Shown: positions 19,420 through 29,179, numbered from the stretch's first letter. The stretch is 64,000 nucleotides of DNA from Parabacteroides sp. AM08-6 (GCF_003473295.1 NZ_QRMP01000005.1:1-64000); one strand, 5' to 3'. A program made the numbers and translations. Notes: generated by a model from the letters alone, not told the origin.

Positions 19420-20300
19420 CTAAAAAGTAAATCCACACCACCCCACAAGGTTTGCAGCTTTTTCAAATGGTTTCATGTCTGCCCCGGTTTCCGCAATTAT
19501 AGCCGAAGCTGCGCGTTCATTAACACCGGGTATGCTCTGTAGCCGTTCGAATTGTTTAGGGAAATGTTCCTGACACATTGCAGTGAGGGCATTCTTGCAT
19601 TCTTCGATTTGTCGCTCAATTACGCCTATAAGCTCTGCGTATTGCCTTAGTAAACAGATGTCAGCCTGTTGAAAATCACCCGTTACAGCATCCATTATGA
19701 TATTATGTCCGAACTTTCGTAGAGTTCTTCCATGGATGAGTTTCACCAACTTCTCAGGATCTGTCACCCCGTCTATTATTGCTTTGATGCACTTCTGATA
19801 GCTTTTCCCCTTGACTCGTGAAACATAGTTACTTAAACGAAAGCCACAACGCTGTAAGGCAGCGTCAAGTTTATTGGTATTGTATGTCATGTCTTCATTC
19901 AGGTCGAAGATGCGACGGTTATACTTGCGCATATCCTGCACTGTCTTATCCTGCACAAAACTCCCTCGAATCAGATTTTTCAATAGGCATTCCGCTATCC
20001 ATTGGGCATCTTTCACATCACTTTTGTGACCGGGTAATTGCTTTATAAAATAAGGATTTTCCAATTTGAGCGACATGCTGTCGCACAAGGCATTCCACAC
20101 CGGAATCCAATAGGTCGCAGTGCTTTCCATTGCAGCTTCTGTCACTCCGTGAAAAACCATATCGAGCACATAAGTTGCAAATTAGGAGTCAATGTGCCAT
20201 AAACATTTGCAAAAATAACGGTCTCGGTATTGTCCATCACACATAGATAAATCGTATCTTTGTGAACGTCGAGGCCAGCCACAATTCTGTCTTTGTCCAT
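19420..20300 (-). pseudogene. IS110 family transposase, frameshifted and truncated
   Basis: Reading from 20300 on the minus strand gives the IS110 N-terminus with AGLDVHKDT (first catalytic Asp). The frame is then lost around 20161-20172 and continues in another frame with VTEAAMESTATYWIPVWN, KSDVKDAQWIAE and the C-terminal transposase_20 region (LQSIPGVNERAASAIIAE). The product stops just after LVGWCG, where the family normally continues for about 60-80 residues. A frameshift plus loss of the C-terminus makes this an inactive remnant. IS110 elements lack terminal inverted repeats, so the ends cannot be fixed by eye. Confidence 0.85.
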
Positions 20301-20472
20301 ATTTGAGATTTTTTAGTTGCACTCCTTAAATATAGGACATTGGTACCAATTACACGAGGTATGAGGCGGGGTTTTAGTGCTGGTCTTGGCTTTTTATTCC
20401 GCCGGTGTAGAAAAACTCGATTTTTCTATATAATTTTGTTTAGAGAATTCAAATCATCAAAATAAAGATAAT

Positions 20473-20781
20473 ATGGAAAACAACAAACCGACAAATGAGA
20501 TTCAGGTAGAGCTGACGGAAGAGATGGCTCAGGGTACTTATGCCAATCTGGCTATTATCTCTCACTCTTCTTCCGAATTTATTTTGGATTTCATTCGTGT
20601 AGTTCCCGGGGCTCCGAAAGCAAAGGTAAAGAGTCGCGTGATTTTAACTCCCGATAATGCCAAGCGTCTATTGTTTGCGTTGCAGGATAACTTGGCGAAG
20701 TTTGAAGAACAAGCCGGAGGCAAGACTGCTAAATTTGAAGACTTTGTTCCCCCTATAGGAGGTGTGAAAGGCGAAGCATAA
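20473..20781 (+). CDS. DUF3467 domain protein
   Basis: The 102-aa product matches the pattern of DUF3467 proteins: VELTEEMAQGTYANLAIISHSSSEF near the start, FIRVVPGAPKAKVKSRVIL in the middle and a short C-terminal tail. Function is unknown. From memory, a homologue commonly stands close to rpoC in Bacteroides; here about 4.4 kb of accessory DNA separates them. A -7-like TAATTTTG is at 20431-20438 without a clear -33 box. It is followed by a strong bidirectional terminator. Confidence 0.8.
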   Translation: MENNKPTNEIQVELTEEMAQGTYANLAIISHSSSEFILDFIRVVPGAPKAKVKSRVILTPDNAKRLLFALQDNLAKFEEQAGGKTAKFEDFVPPIGGVKGEA

Positions 20782-20803
20782 AAATTATACAGCCGCTTGG
20801 AAT

Positions 20804-20841
20804 AAAAAAGAGCTGTTTCCGTGAGGGAACAGCTCTTTTTT
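20804..20841. terminator. Bidirectional terminator
   Basis: GAGCTGTTTCC (20810-20820) pairs with GGGAACAGCTC (20825-20835), with an A-run on the left and a T-run on the right. It serves both the DUF3467 gene and the convergent 56-aa membrane protein gene. Confidence 0.85.
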
Positions 20842-20855
20842 ATTCTGTAGTGTAA

Positions 20856-21026
20856 TCACTGGAGTTTCTTGTTAATTACGATATGACCGATATAACCAAG
20901 AATAATGACTATTAGGCCAGTCAACAAGACCGTATTGGAGACGCTTCCGCTGATGGCTGGTACAGCCAAAATGACCACACCGATAAGGAGTACGATTACC
21001 CCAAGATTTTTCAATAATTCGTTCAT
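20856..21026 (-). CDS. Small two-helix membrane protein, 56 aa
   Basis: A minus-strand frame from ATG (21024-21026) encodes 56 residues beginning MNELLKNLGVIVLLIGVVIL. It has two hydrophobic helices (about residues 8-25 and 33-50) joined by a short AISGSVSN turn and a basic end (INKKLQ). It ends at the shared terminator and has a possible -7 element (complement of 21089-21096) about 65 bases upstream, all of which supports a real gene. I do not recognise a named family. It could be a small stress or envelope protein, but the role is not known. Confidence 0.6.
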   Translation of the reverse strand: MNELLKNLGVIVLLIGVVILAVPAISGSVSNTVLLTGLIVIILGYIGHIVINKKLQ

Positions 21027-21135
21027 GGTGATAGATATTTTATATATTATTCTTTTCTACCGCAAATAAAGTAATAATAACCCGATTGCAAAAATATTTT
21101 GGAATAAAAATAATGAAACCATCAAATTTAGCTCC

Positions 21136-21143
21136 TATATTTG
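21136..21143 (+). promoter_or_regulatory. Possible -7 element for plsC
   Basis: TATATTTG matches the -7 consensus just 7 bases before the first ATG at 21151. If used, the message would start almost at that codon, and the ATG at 21163 would be a plausible alternative start. No -33 box at the right distance. Confidence 0.35.
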
Positions 21144-21150
21144 TAAAATA

Positions 21151-21900
21151 ATGCAGTTATATATGGTACGAATATTTTACTTACTTTATTTATGGTTGTT
21201 TATGGTGCCCGTTTTTGTTGTGCTGACCATCCTTACGGCTGTCACAGTTATAGTAGGCTGTCTTTTAGGCGGAGAAAGAATATTTGCCTATTATCCCGGA
21301 AAGATATGGTCATGGTTAACCTGTTACCTTGCTCTATGTCCGGTGACTGTCAAGGGAAGGGAAAATATAGACAAGGAAAAATCTTACGTATTTGTTTCCA
21401 ATCATCAAGGTGCTTTTGATATTTTTCTGATATATGGTTTTTTGGGTGTTCCTATTAAATGGGTGATGAAAGCCGGGATTGCTAAAATCCCCTTTGTTGG
21501 TGCGGCTTGCCGGGCAGCCGGTTTTATTTTTGTCGATAATTCAACGCCCAAAGCAGCCGCCCGCAGTGTGCGAGAAGCTGAACATTGCTTGAAAAACGGG
21601 GTTTCGGTTATTGTTTTTCCCGAAGGTTCCCGCACGTATGATGGGAAAATGATTCGTTTTAAAAAAGGAGCTTTTCAGATGGCAGTCGACCAACATTTGC
21701 CTATTGTTCCAATCACCTTGAACGGCCCGTTTGATGTCCTTCCGATAGGTTCCCTGAATATTCATCGTCATCGGATGGAAATGGTTATACATCCTCCGAT
21801 ACCAACCGAAGGGGTGGATGTTTCCCATAAAGGATTACAACAGATGGCAAATAAAACTCAAGAGATTATAGCGTCTGCCTTATGGGATAAATATAAATAG
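21151..21900 (+). CDS. plsC: 1-acyl-sn-glycerol-3-phosphate acyltransferase
   Basis: PlsC adds the second acyl chain in phosphatidic acid synthesis at the inner membrane. The 249-aa product opens with a long hydrophobic helix and contains the four acyltransferase blocks: NHQGAFDIF (HX4D catalytic motif near residue 90), the GFIFVDN block, FPEGSRTYDG and the IVPITLNG block. Start is ATG 21151 or 21163. The stop codon is one base from the stop of the convergent Wzi-like gene, so there is no room for a terminator between them. Confidence 0.9.
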   Translation: MQLYMVRIFYLLYLWLFMVPVFVVLTILTAVTVIVGCLLGGERIFAYYPGKIWSWLTCYLALCPVTVKGRENIDKEKSYVFVSNHQGAFDIFLIYGFLGVPIKWVMKAGIAKIPFVGAACRAAGFIFVDNSTPKAAARSVREAEHCLKNGVSVIVFPEGSRTYDGKMIRFKKGAFQMAVDQHLPIVPITLNGPFDVLPIGSLNIHRHRMEMVIHPPIPTEGVDVSHKGLQQMANKTQEIIASALWDKYK

Positions 21901-21901
21901 T

Positions 21902-23383
21902 TTATTTCCAGGATTTCAAGATACCCCGTTTGCAGACACTCAGGCTGAAACCTACATTCTTACTATACAATGAACCTGCATCAGCGGCAAGCGAACCGGT
22001 AAATTCCCATCCCTTCAGTTTGGGATGTTGGTATTTGATATCGACCAAACCGGTAGCCCCTTGTTTGTTCTTCAGGAACGGTTTGTATGCAGTTCCCCAG
22101 CTATTCGTCAAGGTAAACAATAGGCGATAAGAAACCTGTGTAGACAAATCTCCTTCGGCAGCAAAATGCCAACCACGTACGCGATTATTTTTGAAACCTA
22201 AGTCCCCATTTTCATTGTATTCCGGCGAAAAGATAAGCGGAGAACCCAAACCACGGTTGAAATAGGAGGAACCGGTGGTATATTCCCCGTTATTATAATA
22301 ATTGTCGGCACCTCCCCCGGGACCTTTATATTTATCATGGTCGAAATCGATAAAATGGAACGGACCGCTTTGATTGCGGGTGACAAGATATTCCGATACC
22401 ACTTTCCGTAACCAGGGAAATTTCGGCAAATCCAACTGTACTCCCCACAGTCCGTCTGTCCCGTTTCCGAACACCATTCCGGATTTATCTTCGAAGTAAC
22501 GCTGATGGTAAGCTGCAACTGTCCACCCCGGTTGTGTATATTCGAGTTTGAAATCATACGAACCGAAATGGTTTCCCAATACATTGATTTGGTCGGACTG
22601 GCTGGCATCGCCTCCTCCTTCGCTACCGCAAACTACACGGATGAAGTCCTTTAATGAGTGAGGTTGCACTCCTATATCGGGATTACTGGATGTTCCTCCC
22701 CATTGGGCCCAGTGCTGCACGCCTATTATTCCGGAAAGCGGAGAACTGCTTTGTGTATCTTTGATTCGTACATAAAGCGATTTATGATGCCAGAGTGTAT
22801 TTTTGACGTATGTCTGCTTTTCGTTTGTAAACTTTTCCAGATATTTTGTATCGAATGAGCGTCCGGCGGCAAAGTCTCCTTTTACCTGCATCCAACCTTT
22901 TGTAAGCGGTACAACTGTAAATTCCGGCATACTTAAATTAATTTCCGGAATGGGACGCGCATTGGCGGATAATACCATATCGCCGGAACTAAGCGAACGA
23001 TCCCACAAAGATTTGTAGTTCTCCTTACTTCCGATACTCAGCAACAAACTTTTATATCCCAGCTCGGCATAAATCTGTTGTATATATATATTGCGATAAC
23101 GAGGTACTGCGCCTGCCAGTTCCAATCCTGCATTCCAGCGGAATCCCTTTCCGAAATGCTGTTGATGAAATACGCCTGCACTCAGATAGCCGTTGTCCGC
23201 ATCCAGCGGGACTATGCCGTACCGGTTGCTTACCATCCAGAAAGGTGTATTCGAACCACTGGCAACAGAACCGAATAAGTTCGTTTTGTAGGTTGTTGCA
23301 TTCTGTATTTCGTCCGTTTGTGCATGGAGTATGTCGGTATATAAGAATGCAACGACTGTTAGGATTATATGTAAGATTTTCAT
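21902..23383 (-). CDS. Capsule assembly Wzi family outer-membrane protein
   Basis: The 493-aa product has a signal peptide (to about residue 21, LHAQ) followed by repeated amphipathic beta strands and the motifs typical of the Bacteroidetes Wzi-like family: PFWMVSNRYGIVPLDADNGYLSAGV near the start, and IGSKENYKSLWDRSLSSGDMV in the middle. In E. coli, Wzi helps attach capsule polymer to the outer membrane; here the exact ligand is unknown and no capsule synthesis genes are adjacent. A CAAAGGTA (minus-strand -7 box) lies at 23405-23412. Confidence 0.8.
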   Translation of the reverse strand: MKILHIILTVVAFLYTDILHAQTDEIQNATTYKTNLFGSVASGSNTPFWMVSNRYGIVPLDADNGYLSAGVFHQQHFGKGFRWNAGLELAGAVPRYRNIYIQQIYAELGYKSLLLSIGSKENYKSLWDRSLSSGDMVLSANARPIPEINLSMPEFTVVPLTKGWMQVKGDFAAGRSFDTKYLEKFTNEKQTYVKNTLWHHKSLYVRIKDTQSSSPLSGIIGVQHWAQWGGTSSNPDIGVQPHSLKDFIRVVCGSEGGGDASQSDQINVLGNHFGSYDFKLEYTQPGWTVAAYHQRYFEDKSGMVFGNGTDGLWGVQLDLPKFPWLRKVVSEYLVTRNQSGPFHFIDFDHDKYKGPGGGADNYYNNGEYTTGSSYFNRGLGSPLIFSPEYNENGDLGFKNNRVRGWHFAAEGDLSTQVSYRLLFTLTNSWGTAYKPFLKNKQGATGLVDIKYQHPKLKGWEFTGSLAADAGSLYSKNVGFSLSVCKRGILKSWK

Positions 23384-23492
23384 TCAACTGTTATTTTTGC
23401 CGGACAAAGGTAAGGATTATAATTGTCATCCGGTCAGACTGCTTGGAAAAGAAGTCTTAACCATCTATAAAAATACAAAGTTTATACTTGCT

Positions 23493-24494
23493 TTATTTAT
23501 CAATCAACCAGTCGAAAACAGTGTGATATACATGGTCGCGAGATGGTTTTTCCGATAGAATCAGGTCGTGGATTCCGTTTTGTATTGTATCGCGGGTCAC
23601 CAGATTTCCCAGTTTTATGCCATATTTTTGTATATCCTGTACATTTAACACGATATCGGAAGTCAGATACTCATTATTCCACTTATTGGTTTCCGGAAAA
23701 GATTTGTCGGACGACATGACCAGAACCGGACAATCCAGTTGTACACCCTTTTGGACCGTCCGTTGTGCTTCTTGGATAGCCCGTATCCAACCAGCCTTTT
23801 TCGGATGGCCGTTTATCATTTTCCAGTCTGTATTATACTCCCATTCCCCTTTAAACTGTTTCAGTAAACTATGCGCGTACGAAGCATCTCCATATCCTTG
23901 AACTGTCAGATTCGGGAAAAATCTGCCGATGAAAGAGACTGTAGGTATGAGCACTTTCTCCATCAGCCAGCCGAAATTCCAATCCAAGAAAGGACTGTTC
24001 AGGATTAAGCCGTCGACGGGCAATCTCCCTTTTTTGCTGTTCAGGTAATAAGGTGTTATCAGTCCTCCTGTAGAATGGGCCATCAATACAATCTTCTCAT
24101 TTCCCTCCTGGCGGATAATCGCTAATGCCGTATCGAGGTCAGCAAAATATTCCGTCAAACTTTTACAAAAGAAAGGGTTTTGGTTTGGTAGAATGGAACG
24201 GCCGTATTTCCGGAGATCCATCGCATAAAAATTGTATCCATGTGCATTTATGCTATCACCCAATTGCTTTTGGAAGAAATAATCGTTGTAGCCGTGAATA
24301 TAGAGGACAGCCTGCCGGGTATCCGGCAATTGGGGCTTTTTGACAAGTGTACAAACCACTTTCCCTTCATAATCGTCCGGCATCCGGATAGTACGACGTA
24401 AATAGTCGTCTCCCAGAACGTCGGGAACATATTGGGCATACATTCCCGAAACAAGTAGGCAAAACAGACAAATAGCAAAAAATTTCCGCATCAT
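23493..24494 (-). CDS. Secreted alpha/beta hydrolase (lysophospholipase-like)
   Basis: The 333-aa product has a signal peptide (about residues 1-20) and an alpha/beta hydrolase domain of the serine aminopeptidase S33/lysophospholipase type. The oxyanion segment is LYIHGYNDYFFQ, the nucleophile elbow is AHSTGG, the acidic residue may lie in MSSDKSFP and the His in NGIHDLIL. The substrate is unknown. It lies downstream of the DUF4249 gene on the same strand, with a 93-base gap and a possible own -7 box (24544-24551). Confidence 0.8.
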   Translation of the reverse strand: MMRKFFAICLFCLLVSGMYAQYVPDVLGDDYLRRTIRMPDDYEGKVVCTLVKKPQLPDTRQAVLYIHGYNDYFFQKQLGDSINAHGYNFYAMDLRKYGRSILPNQNPFFCKSLTEYFADLDTALAIIRQEGNEKIVLMAHSTGGLITPYYLNSKKGRLPVDGLILNSPFLDWNFGWLMEKVLIPTVSFIGRFFPNLTVQGYGDASYAHSLLKQFKGEWEYNTDWKMINGHPKKAGWIRAIQEAQRTVQKGVQLDCPVLVMSSDKSFPETNKWNNEYLTSDIVLNVQDIQKYGIKLGNLVTRDTIQNGIHDLILSEKPSRDHVYHTVFDWLIDK

Positions 24495-24587
24495 ACTCTT
24501 TTTCCACTTATAACCATTTTATGCAATAGATAGTTTGATGATGCAAATGTATGGAATACTTTCCTGCATAACAACGGTGTACCGTTT

Positions 24588-25559
24588 TTAGTGTCGCTTG
24601 TCTATGATTCTGATGATGATTTTACTGTCGGCACTGGCACCTACAAAACCCAGTCCTCCTTCTACATTATCGGGTATGATGACCGGTTCCATGAACGTTT
24701 CATCATAATCTTCCGATTGCAGGCAATTGAGGGCACGCAGGTATCGATACATCGGTTCGCTGATACTAAGTATACGGATGGCGTAATCCATCACGTATAC
24801 ATCCGGTTCGTAATACCGGGTATATACTTTTAACGTATAAGAGGCATCAGGGAAACGCCTGTCGGTAAATACGTTGTTGACATTCCGGATAGCCATGTCC
24901 ATAAAATTATATTCGTCGTCGTCCGATGTTGTCATATGCCCGTCGGTGAGTACAACATCCTCCTGGTTGATAATCTCCACATAATTTGTAGGTTCCCAGT
25001 CGTCTGGCAATTCTTCACCGAAATAGATACCTTCTTGGATAACAAGCTGGTAGTAATTCTTCTCTCCGGGACGGTCGTTGATTTTGATTTTATACTGCAT
25101 ACATTCCGTCATGCCGTAATCTATCTTGAACAATGTGCGGCAAGTGTCGACTTCTATTTGGCTTACAGGGTAAGGCATTTCCGTTTCGGCCGAAGCGTGG
25201 AACTTCCCATTTTCTGCAGTTGCTTCCAGCCGGATATGGTCGCCCGGATTTAATGGAGTCTCTAATACACATGCTTTAAGAGAGTCCTTTAGACCGCTGT
25301 TTATCCAAAGAATTTTAGCTTCGGCCGTCTCTTTTTCTTCCCCGTTGATAAAAAGTTTGACAGAGCCATTGCCTACTTGCACCATTTCTGCATCCTTTGC
25401 GATACGGAGATATACTTTGTTCTCTTTTTTTCCGGCTTCCAAAAAAGCATTCATCAGTAATTGCGGTTCCTGATGCTCTTGTTGGAAAAAAATTTCATTC
25501 TCACAGGAAATCAGCGTAGTGAGGCAAAGTACGAATATATATAAGAATTGCTTTTTCAT
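24588..25559 (-). CDS. DUF4249 outer-membrane lipoprotein
   Basis: The 323-aa product starts with a lipoprotein signal (MKKQFLYIFVLCLTTLISC) and has the DUF4249 arrangement: an N-terminal beta domain with LMNAFLEAGKKENKVYLRIAK and a second half with DGHMTTSDDDEYNFMD. DUF4249 proteins are usually encoded next to TonB receptors, as here (12-base gap), and are thought to be surface partners of the receptor. The start is the ATG at 25559; the longer upstream frame overlaps the receptor gene. Confidence 0.8.
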   Translation of the reverse strand: MKKQFLYIFVLCLTTLISCENEIFFQQEHQEPQLLMNAFLEAGKKENKVYLRIAKDAEMVQVGNGSVKLFINGEEKETAEAKILWINSGLKDSLKACVLETPLNPGDHIRLEATAENGKFHASAETEMPYPVSQIEVDTCRTLFKIDYGMTECMQYKIKINDRPGEKNYYQLVIQEGIYFGEELPDDWEPTNYVEIINQEDVVLTDGHMTTSDDDEYNFMDMAIRNVNNVFTDRRFPDASYTLKVYTRYYEPDVYVMDYAIRILSISEPMYRYLRALNCLQSEDYDETFMEPVIIPDNVEGGLGFVGASADSKIIIRIIDKRH

Positions 25560-25570
25560 GCCAATGGTGT

Positions 25571-28288
25571 TTAAAATTTGAATGTATAGGTGATAGACGG
25601 AATACAAGGTAAAAGCGTTTGCTTGATTAGCTTTGTCTTTGTTTTCGTTTTGTATTGCATGGCTCCGCTTTCATCCGGATAACCGTTGTAATAGATTTTT
25701 TCCCGTTCCAGATGAATCAGGTTCGGATTCATTTCGTTGTATACATTATAGATGGAAATATTCCAGGTCTGTATGCCTCGTCGTACTTTTTTGTGGAAGT
25801 TTATACCGAAATTCAGCCGATGGCTACTGGGAAGGCGATAATTATTCCGTCGAGAAATGTAATTCTGTTCATCTATATAGCCTTCGTTACCGGGTAACAT
25901 AATACCGGTCAGTCGTTCGGAAATGGTAGCTGTCCCACCGGTATTAAATATCCAAGTGGCGGCTATGTCTACCTTTTCGTTAAATGTGTGGTTCAGGCAA
26001 AGACTGATACTGTGGCGACGGTCGTATTTATAAGGAAAACGCTTGCCGTTGTTGATGCTCCCATCCTTGAATATACGGTCGCTTTTGGATAAGGTGTAAG
26101 CTAGCCATCCGGTTGTTTTTCCTAATGTCCTTTGTGCCAGTATCTCTATCCCCATGGAACGTCCCCGGCCCATTTCAACTTTTTCCTGCCAGCTGTTGGA
26201 TGTACCGAAAAATGAAGCACCATCCTGATATTCCAATACATTGTGCATCTGCTTATAATAACTTTCAAGCGAGAATTCCCACCCTTTGAGTCCGGTGTAG
26301 TAACCGCCAAGTGCATACTGTTCGGAACGCATTGGACGGATGTTTTTGGTGACGGGGACCCAAAGGTCGGTGGGTAAAGAGATGGGCGAAGAAGACAACA
26401 GGTGAACATATTGTGCCATTTGCGTAAAAGAAGCTTTTACGGCAAACCCTTTATTCATACAGTAACGAGCCGACAAGCGGGGTTGTGCAGAAAGATAACT
26501 TTTTCCTTGCGTATGAAACAGGGCTAAATGGAGACCGGCATTTATACTTAAACGGCTGCCTATATTCAAATTGTCTTCCACATAGGCTGTTAATTCATGC
26601 CCGTAAATATTATCGTCATCCGCTATGCGATAGACAGTATCTTGTCCGGCAGTTCCGGTTTCCTGCTCTGATACGCGAGAGGTGGTGATTTCCGGATGGA
26701 AAGTATGAAATAGATAAGCCGCTCCGAATTTGAGGTGGTGGGAAGGAACGGGAGTATAGTCAAAGTCTGTCTGGAAACTCCAGTCTTGTATGCCGGAACG
26801 GTAGTTGGAGTTGTAAGTGTAAGATTGATTGGTATCTATTCCGTAGTTTTCTTTTCGATAGCCACCGGCCATTAGCATTTTATATTGATTGAATGCTACG
26901 GTTGTATTGCTGAATAATTTATTATTGAATACATAATTCCAGCGTGCTGCTGTAATCGTGTTTCCCCAGTCGAGTTTTATTTTGTTGTTATAGAAATAAG
27001 TATGAGGCTTCCCACTTTCCGTTCCGTCATACTCCTTTTCCTGGTCGAAATGATAATGGTCTTTTCCTTTATAAAAGCTGACGAACAACCTGCTGCGGTC
27101 CGAGAATTTATGGTTTACTTTCGCATTGATATCGTAGAAATAATAACTATATTTCTCATCATCGTCCATAAACGGTTTCGCCAGCAAATCCAGATAAGTA
27201 CGCCGGGCTGTAAAACAGAATGAAGTGCGGTCTTTCAGGATTGGCCCTTCCAGATGCAGCTTGCTGGTTAGAAGACCGACGCTGATTGTTCCGTGAAACT
27301 TTTTCATATCTCCGTCGTTTGTCCGTATGTCGACAATAGAAGAGAGGCGACCTCCAAAACGGGCAGGGAAAGATCCTTTGAACAAGGTGACCTTTTTCAC
27401 GGCTTCCGGCGTAAAGACGGAAAATACACCCAGCAAATGGTCGGCATTGTATATCGGTATTCCATCCAGTAAAATCAAATTCTGGTCGGGTCCTCCTCCG
27501 CGCACATATAGCCCGCTAAAGCCCTCCACACCGGCTTGTACACCGGGTAATAGTTGGATGGTCTTTAGTAAATCGGCCTCTCCGAGTACTGTCGGAGTAT
27601 TACGTATTTGAGTGATAGGTACTTCGAGCGCTCCCATTGCCGTCGAGTGGATACCGGCTTCTCTACGGTCGGATAATACAATTACTTCTTCCAGTTGATT
27701 GTTTGCTTTTAACCGGATATTGAGTACCGTATCCCGACTTAATTGAAATTTGTATTGTTTTGTATCGTATCCGAGGTAAGAGAATGATAAATTTGTATCT
27801 CCTTCGGGCAGCGTAAGTGTATAGAACCCGAATGAGTTCGTGGATGTTCCGGTATGTCGCCGGTGTTCGAGGATATTAGCTCCAATCAGTGTTTCGGATG
27901 AGATGCTATCGTTGATATACCCGCTGATAGTATATTTTTGTCCGGAGCTTTTCCGAAGTTCCGGACGTTTCTGCAATAGGATGTGTTTTCCTGAAATTTC
28001 GAATGTTATCGCTTCATCTTTGAATGCTTTATCCAGTATTTGGCTGACAGTGAGCCGGCGGGCATCTATGGTGATTGGCGTTTTGAGTTTTACTTTTTCC
28101 CCATAGATGAAAGAGAAGCCGGATACAACCTCCATTTGTTTCACGAATTTATCTAAAGTCGCTTGTTGAATGCTGAAATCCAATTGTGCCTCTTTATCCT
28201 GTGCATAAAGGGATGTTACACAGAGAATCATCCACAACAACGTCGTCAGACAGGTGTGGAAAGGTGAACTGTACAAGAAATGCCTCAT
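25571..28288 (-). CDS. TonB-dependent receptor with STN signalling domain
   Basis: The 905-aa product has a signal peptide (to about residue 29), a secretin/TonB short N-terminal domain (about 38-108, LDFSIQQATLDKFVKQMEVVSG) that contacts FecR-type anti-sigma factors, a carboxypeptidase-like Ig domain (about 119-200, ISGYINDSISSETLIGANI), a plug (about 215-330, with GLYVRGGGPDQNLILLDGIPIYN) and a 22-strand barrel ending TYTFKF. The STN domain and the position 3 bases after fecR make it a transducer that senses a ligand and controls the upstream sigma factor. The ligand is unknown. Confidence 0.9.
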   Translation of the reverse strand: MRHFLYSSPFHTCLTTLLWMILCVTSLYAQDKEAQLDFSIQQATLDKFVKQMEVVSGFSFIYGEKVKLKTPITIDARRLTVSQILDKAFKDEAITFEISGKHILLQKRPELRKSSGQKYTISGYINDSISSETLIGANILEHRRHTGTSTNSFGFYTLTLPEGDTNLSFSYLGYDTKQYKFQLSRDTVLNIRLKANNQLEEVIVLSDRREAGIHSTAMGALEVPITQIRNTPTVLGEADLLKTIQLLPGVQAGVEGFSGLYVRGGGPDQNLILLDGIPIYNADHLLGVFSVFTPEAVKKVTLFKGSFPARFGGRLSSIVDIRTNDGDMKKFHGTISVGLLTSKLHLEGPILKDRTSFCFTARRTYLDLLAKPFMDDDEKYSYYFYDINAKVNHKFSDRSRLFVSFYKGKDHYHFDQEKEYDGTESGKPHTYFYNNKIKLDWGNTITAARWNYVFNNKLFSNTTVAFNQYKMLMAGGYRKENYGIDTNQSYTYNSNYRSGIQDWSFQTDFDYTPVPSHHLKFGAAYLFHTFHPEITTSRVSEQETGTAGQDTVYRIADDDNIYGHELTAYVEDNLNIGSRLSINAGLHLALFHTQGKSYLSAQPRLSARYCMNKGFAVKASFTQMAQYVHLLSSSPISLPTDLWVPVTKNIRPMRSEQYALGGYYTGLKGWEFSLESYYKQMHNVLEYQDGASFFGTSNSWQEKVEMGRGRSMGIEILAQRTLGKTTGWLAYTLSKSDRIFKDGSINNGKRFPYKYDRRHSISLCLNHTFNEKVDIAATWIFNTGGTATISERLTGIMLPGNEGYIDEQNYISRRNNYRLPSSHRLNFGINFHKKVRRGIQTWNISIYNVYNEMNPNLIHLEREKIYYNGYPDESGAMQYKTKTKTKLIKQTLLPCIPSITYTFKF

Positions 28289-28291
28289 AAT

Positions 28292-29164
28292 TTATTTAGA
28301 GCTGATGATTATCGTATCGTTTGTTTTTGTATAATTGAAGTTGCCTGCTTCTTGTAGCAGATGAAGTATTTCTTCCAAGCCCTCATTATGGGTGAAGTGG
28401 GCTCTTATCCGGAAACTTCTCAAATAGGTATTTGTTATTTTAATTTTTACTTGAAAAGCATGTGAAAGTTGCCGGGCAATTTCCTGTAGCGGAAGATTGT
28501 CGAAAATGAAATTACCGCCACACCAGTTTATTTCGGCTGAGCTTTCCGGTGTCATTTCGCGTTGAAGCTTTTTCTCCGTTCGGTTGTAGACGGCACTCTC
28601 ATTGGGAGATAATACAACTTGCCGGCTTTCATCCCGGAGACTGACAGCTACAGAGCCTTCGAGAAGAGTTGTTTTCACTTCCGTATCACCGGGATAAGCT
28701 TCCACATTGAAATGAGTCCCTAAAACCCGGATATTGACCGGGTTTGTTTTTACGATAAAAGGATGCAGGGTATCTTTCTCTACCTCGAAATAGGCTTCTC
28801 CTTTTAGTTCGACAATTCTTTTTCTTCCTTTGAAACGGCTAGGATAGTATAATGTCGAGTATCGGTTCAGGGTTACCTGAGTCTGGTCTGGTAAAGTCAC
28901 TGTGCGTATCTCAGCCAGCGTAGAGGCTGTCTGCATGGGAGCTGGCCATAGTTTGTCGTATGTATACCAACCTGCCAGACATAATAATATTGAAGCGGCG
29001 ATACTACTGGCAATACGCCATAGTTGTCGCTTTTTATTTGAAGGATTAATCCGCTTTTCCAAAAGCTTCCAACTATTTGAGGCTGAAAAGCGTCCACGTG
29101 GCGAGCGGGTGGAACTTGTAAGTTCATCCAGTATTTTATCAATATCATCGTGTGTTGGTTCCAT
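28292..29164 (-). CDS. FecR-family anti-sigma factor
   Basis: The 290-aa product has a cytoplasmic N-terminal region, one transmembrane helix (about residues 47-65, IASSIAASILLCLAGW), a periplasmic FecR domain (RTVTLPDQTQVTLNRYSTLYYPSRF through the LEGSVAVS region) and a C-terminal DUF4974 domain (NFIFDNLPLQEIARQLSHAFQVKI). It would hold the ECF sigma factor until the STN receptor signals. It is translated almost end to start with the receptor gene. Confidence 0.9.
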   Translation of the reverse strand: MEPTHDDIDKILDELTSSTRSPRGRFSASNSWKLLEKRINPSNKKRQLWRIASSIAASILLCLAGWYTYDKLWPAPMQTASTLAEIRTVTLPDQTQVTLNRYSTLYYPSRFKGRKRIVELKGEAYFEVEKDTLHPFIVKTNPVNIRVLGTHFNVEAYPGDTEVKTTLLEGSVAVSLRDESRQVVLSPNESAVYNRTEKKLQREMTPESSAEINWCGGNFIFDNLPLQEIARQLSHAFQVKIKITNTYLRSFRIRAHFTHNEGLEEILHLLQEAGNFNYTKTNDTIIISSK

Positions 29165-29179
29165 AATCTAGCGGATTTA

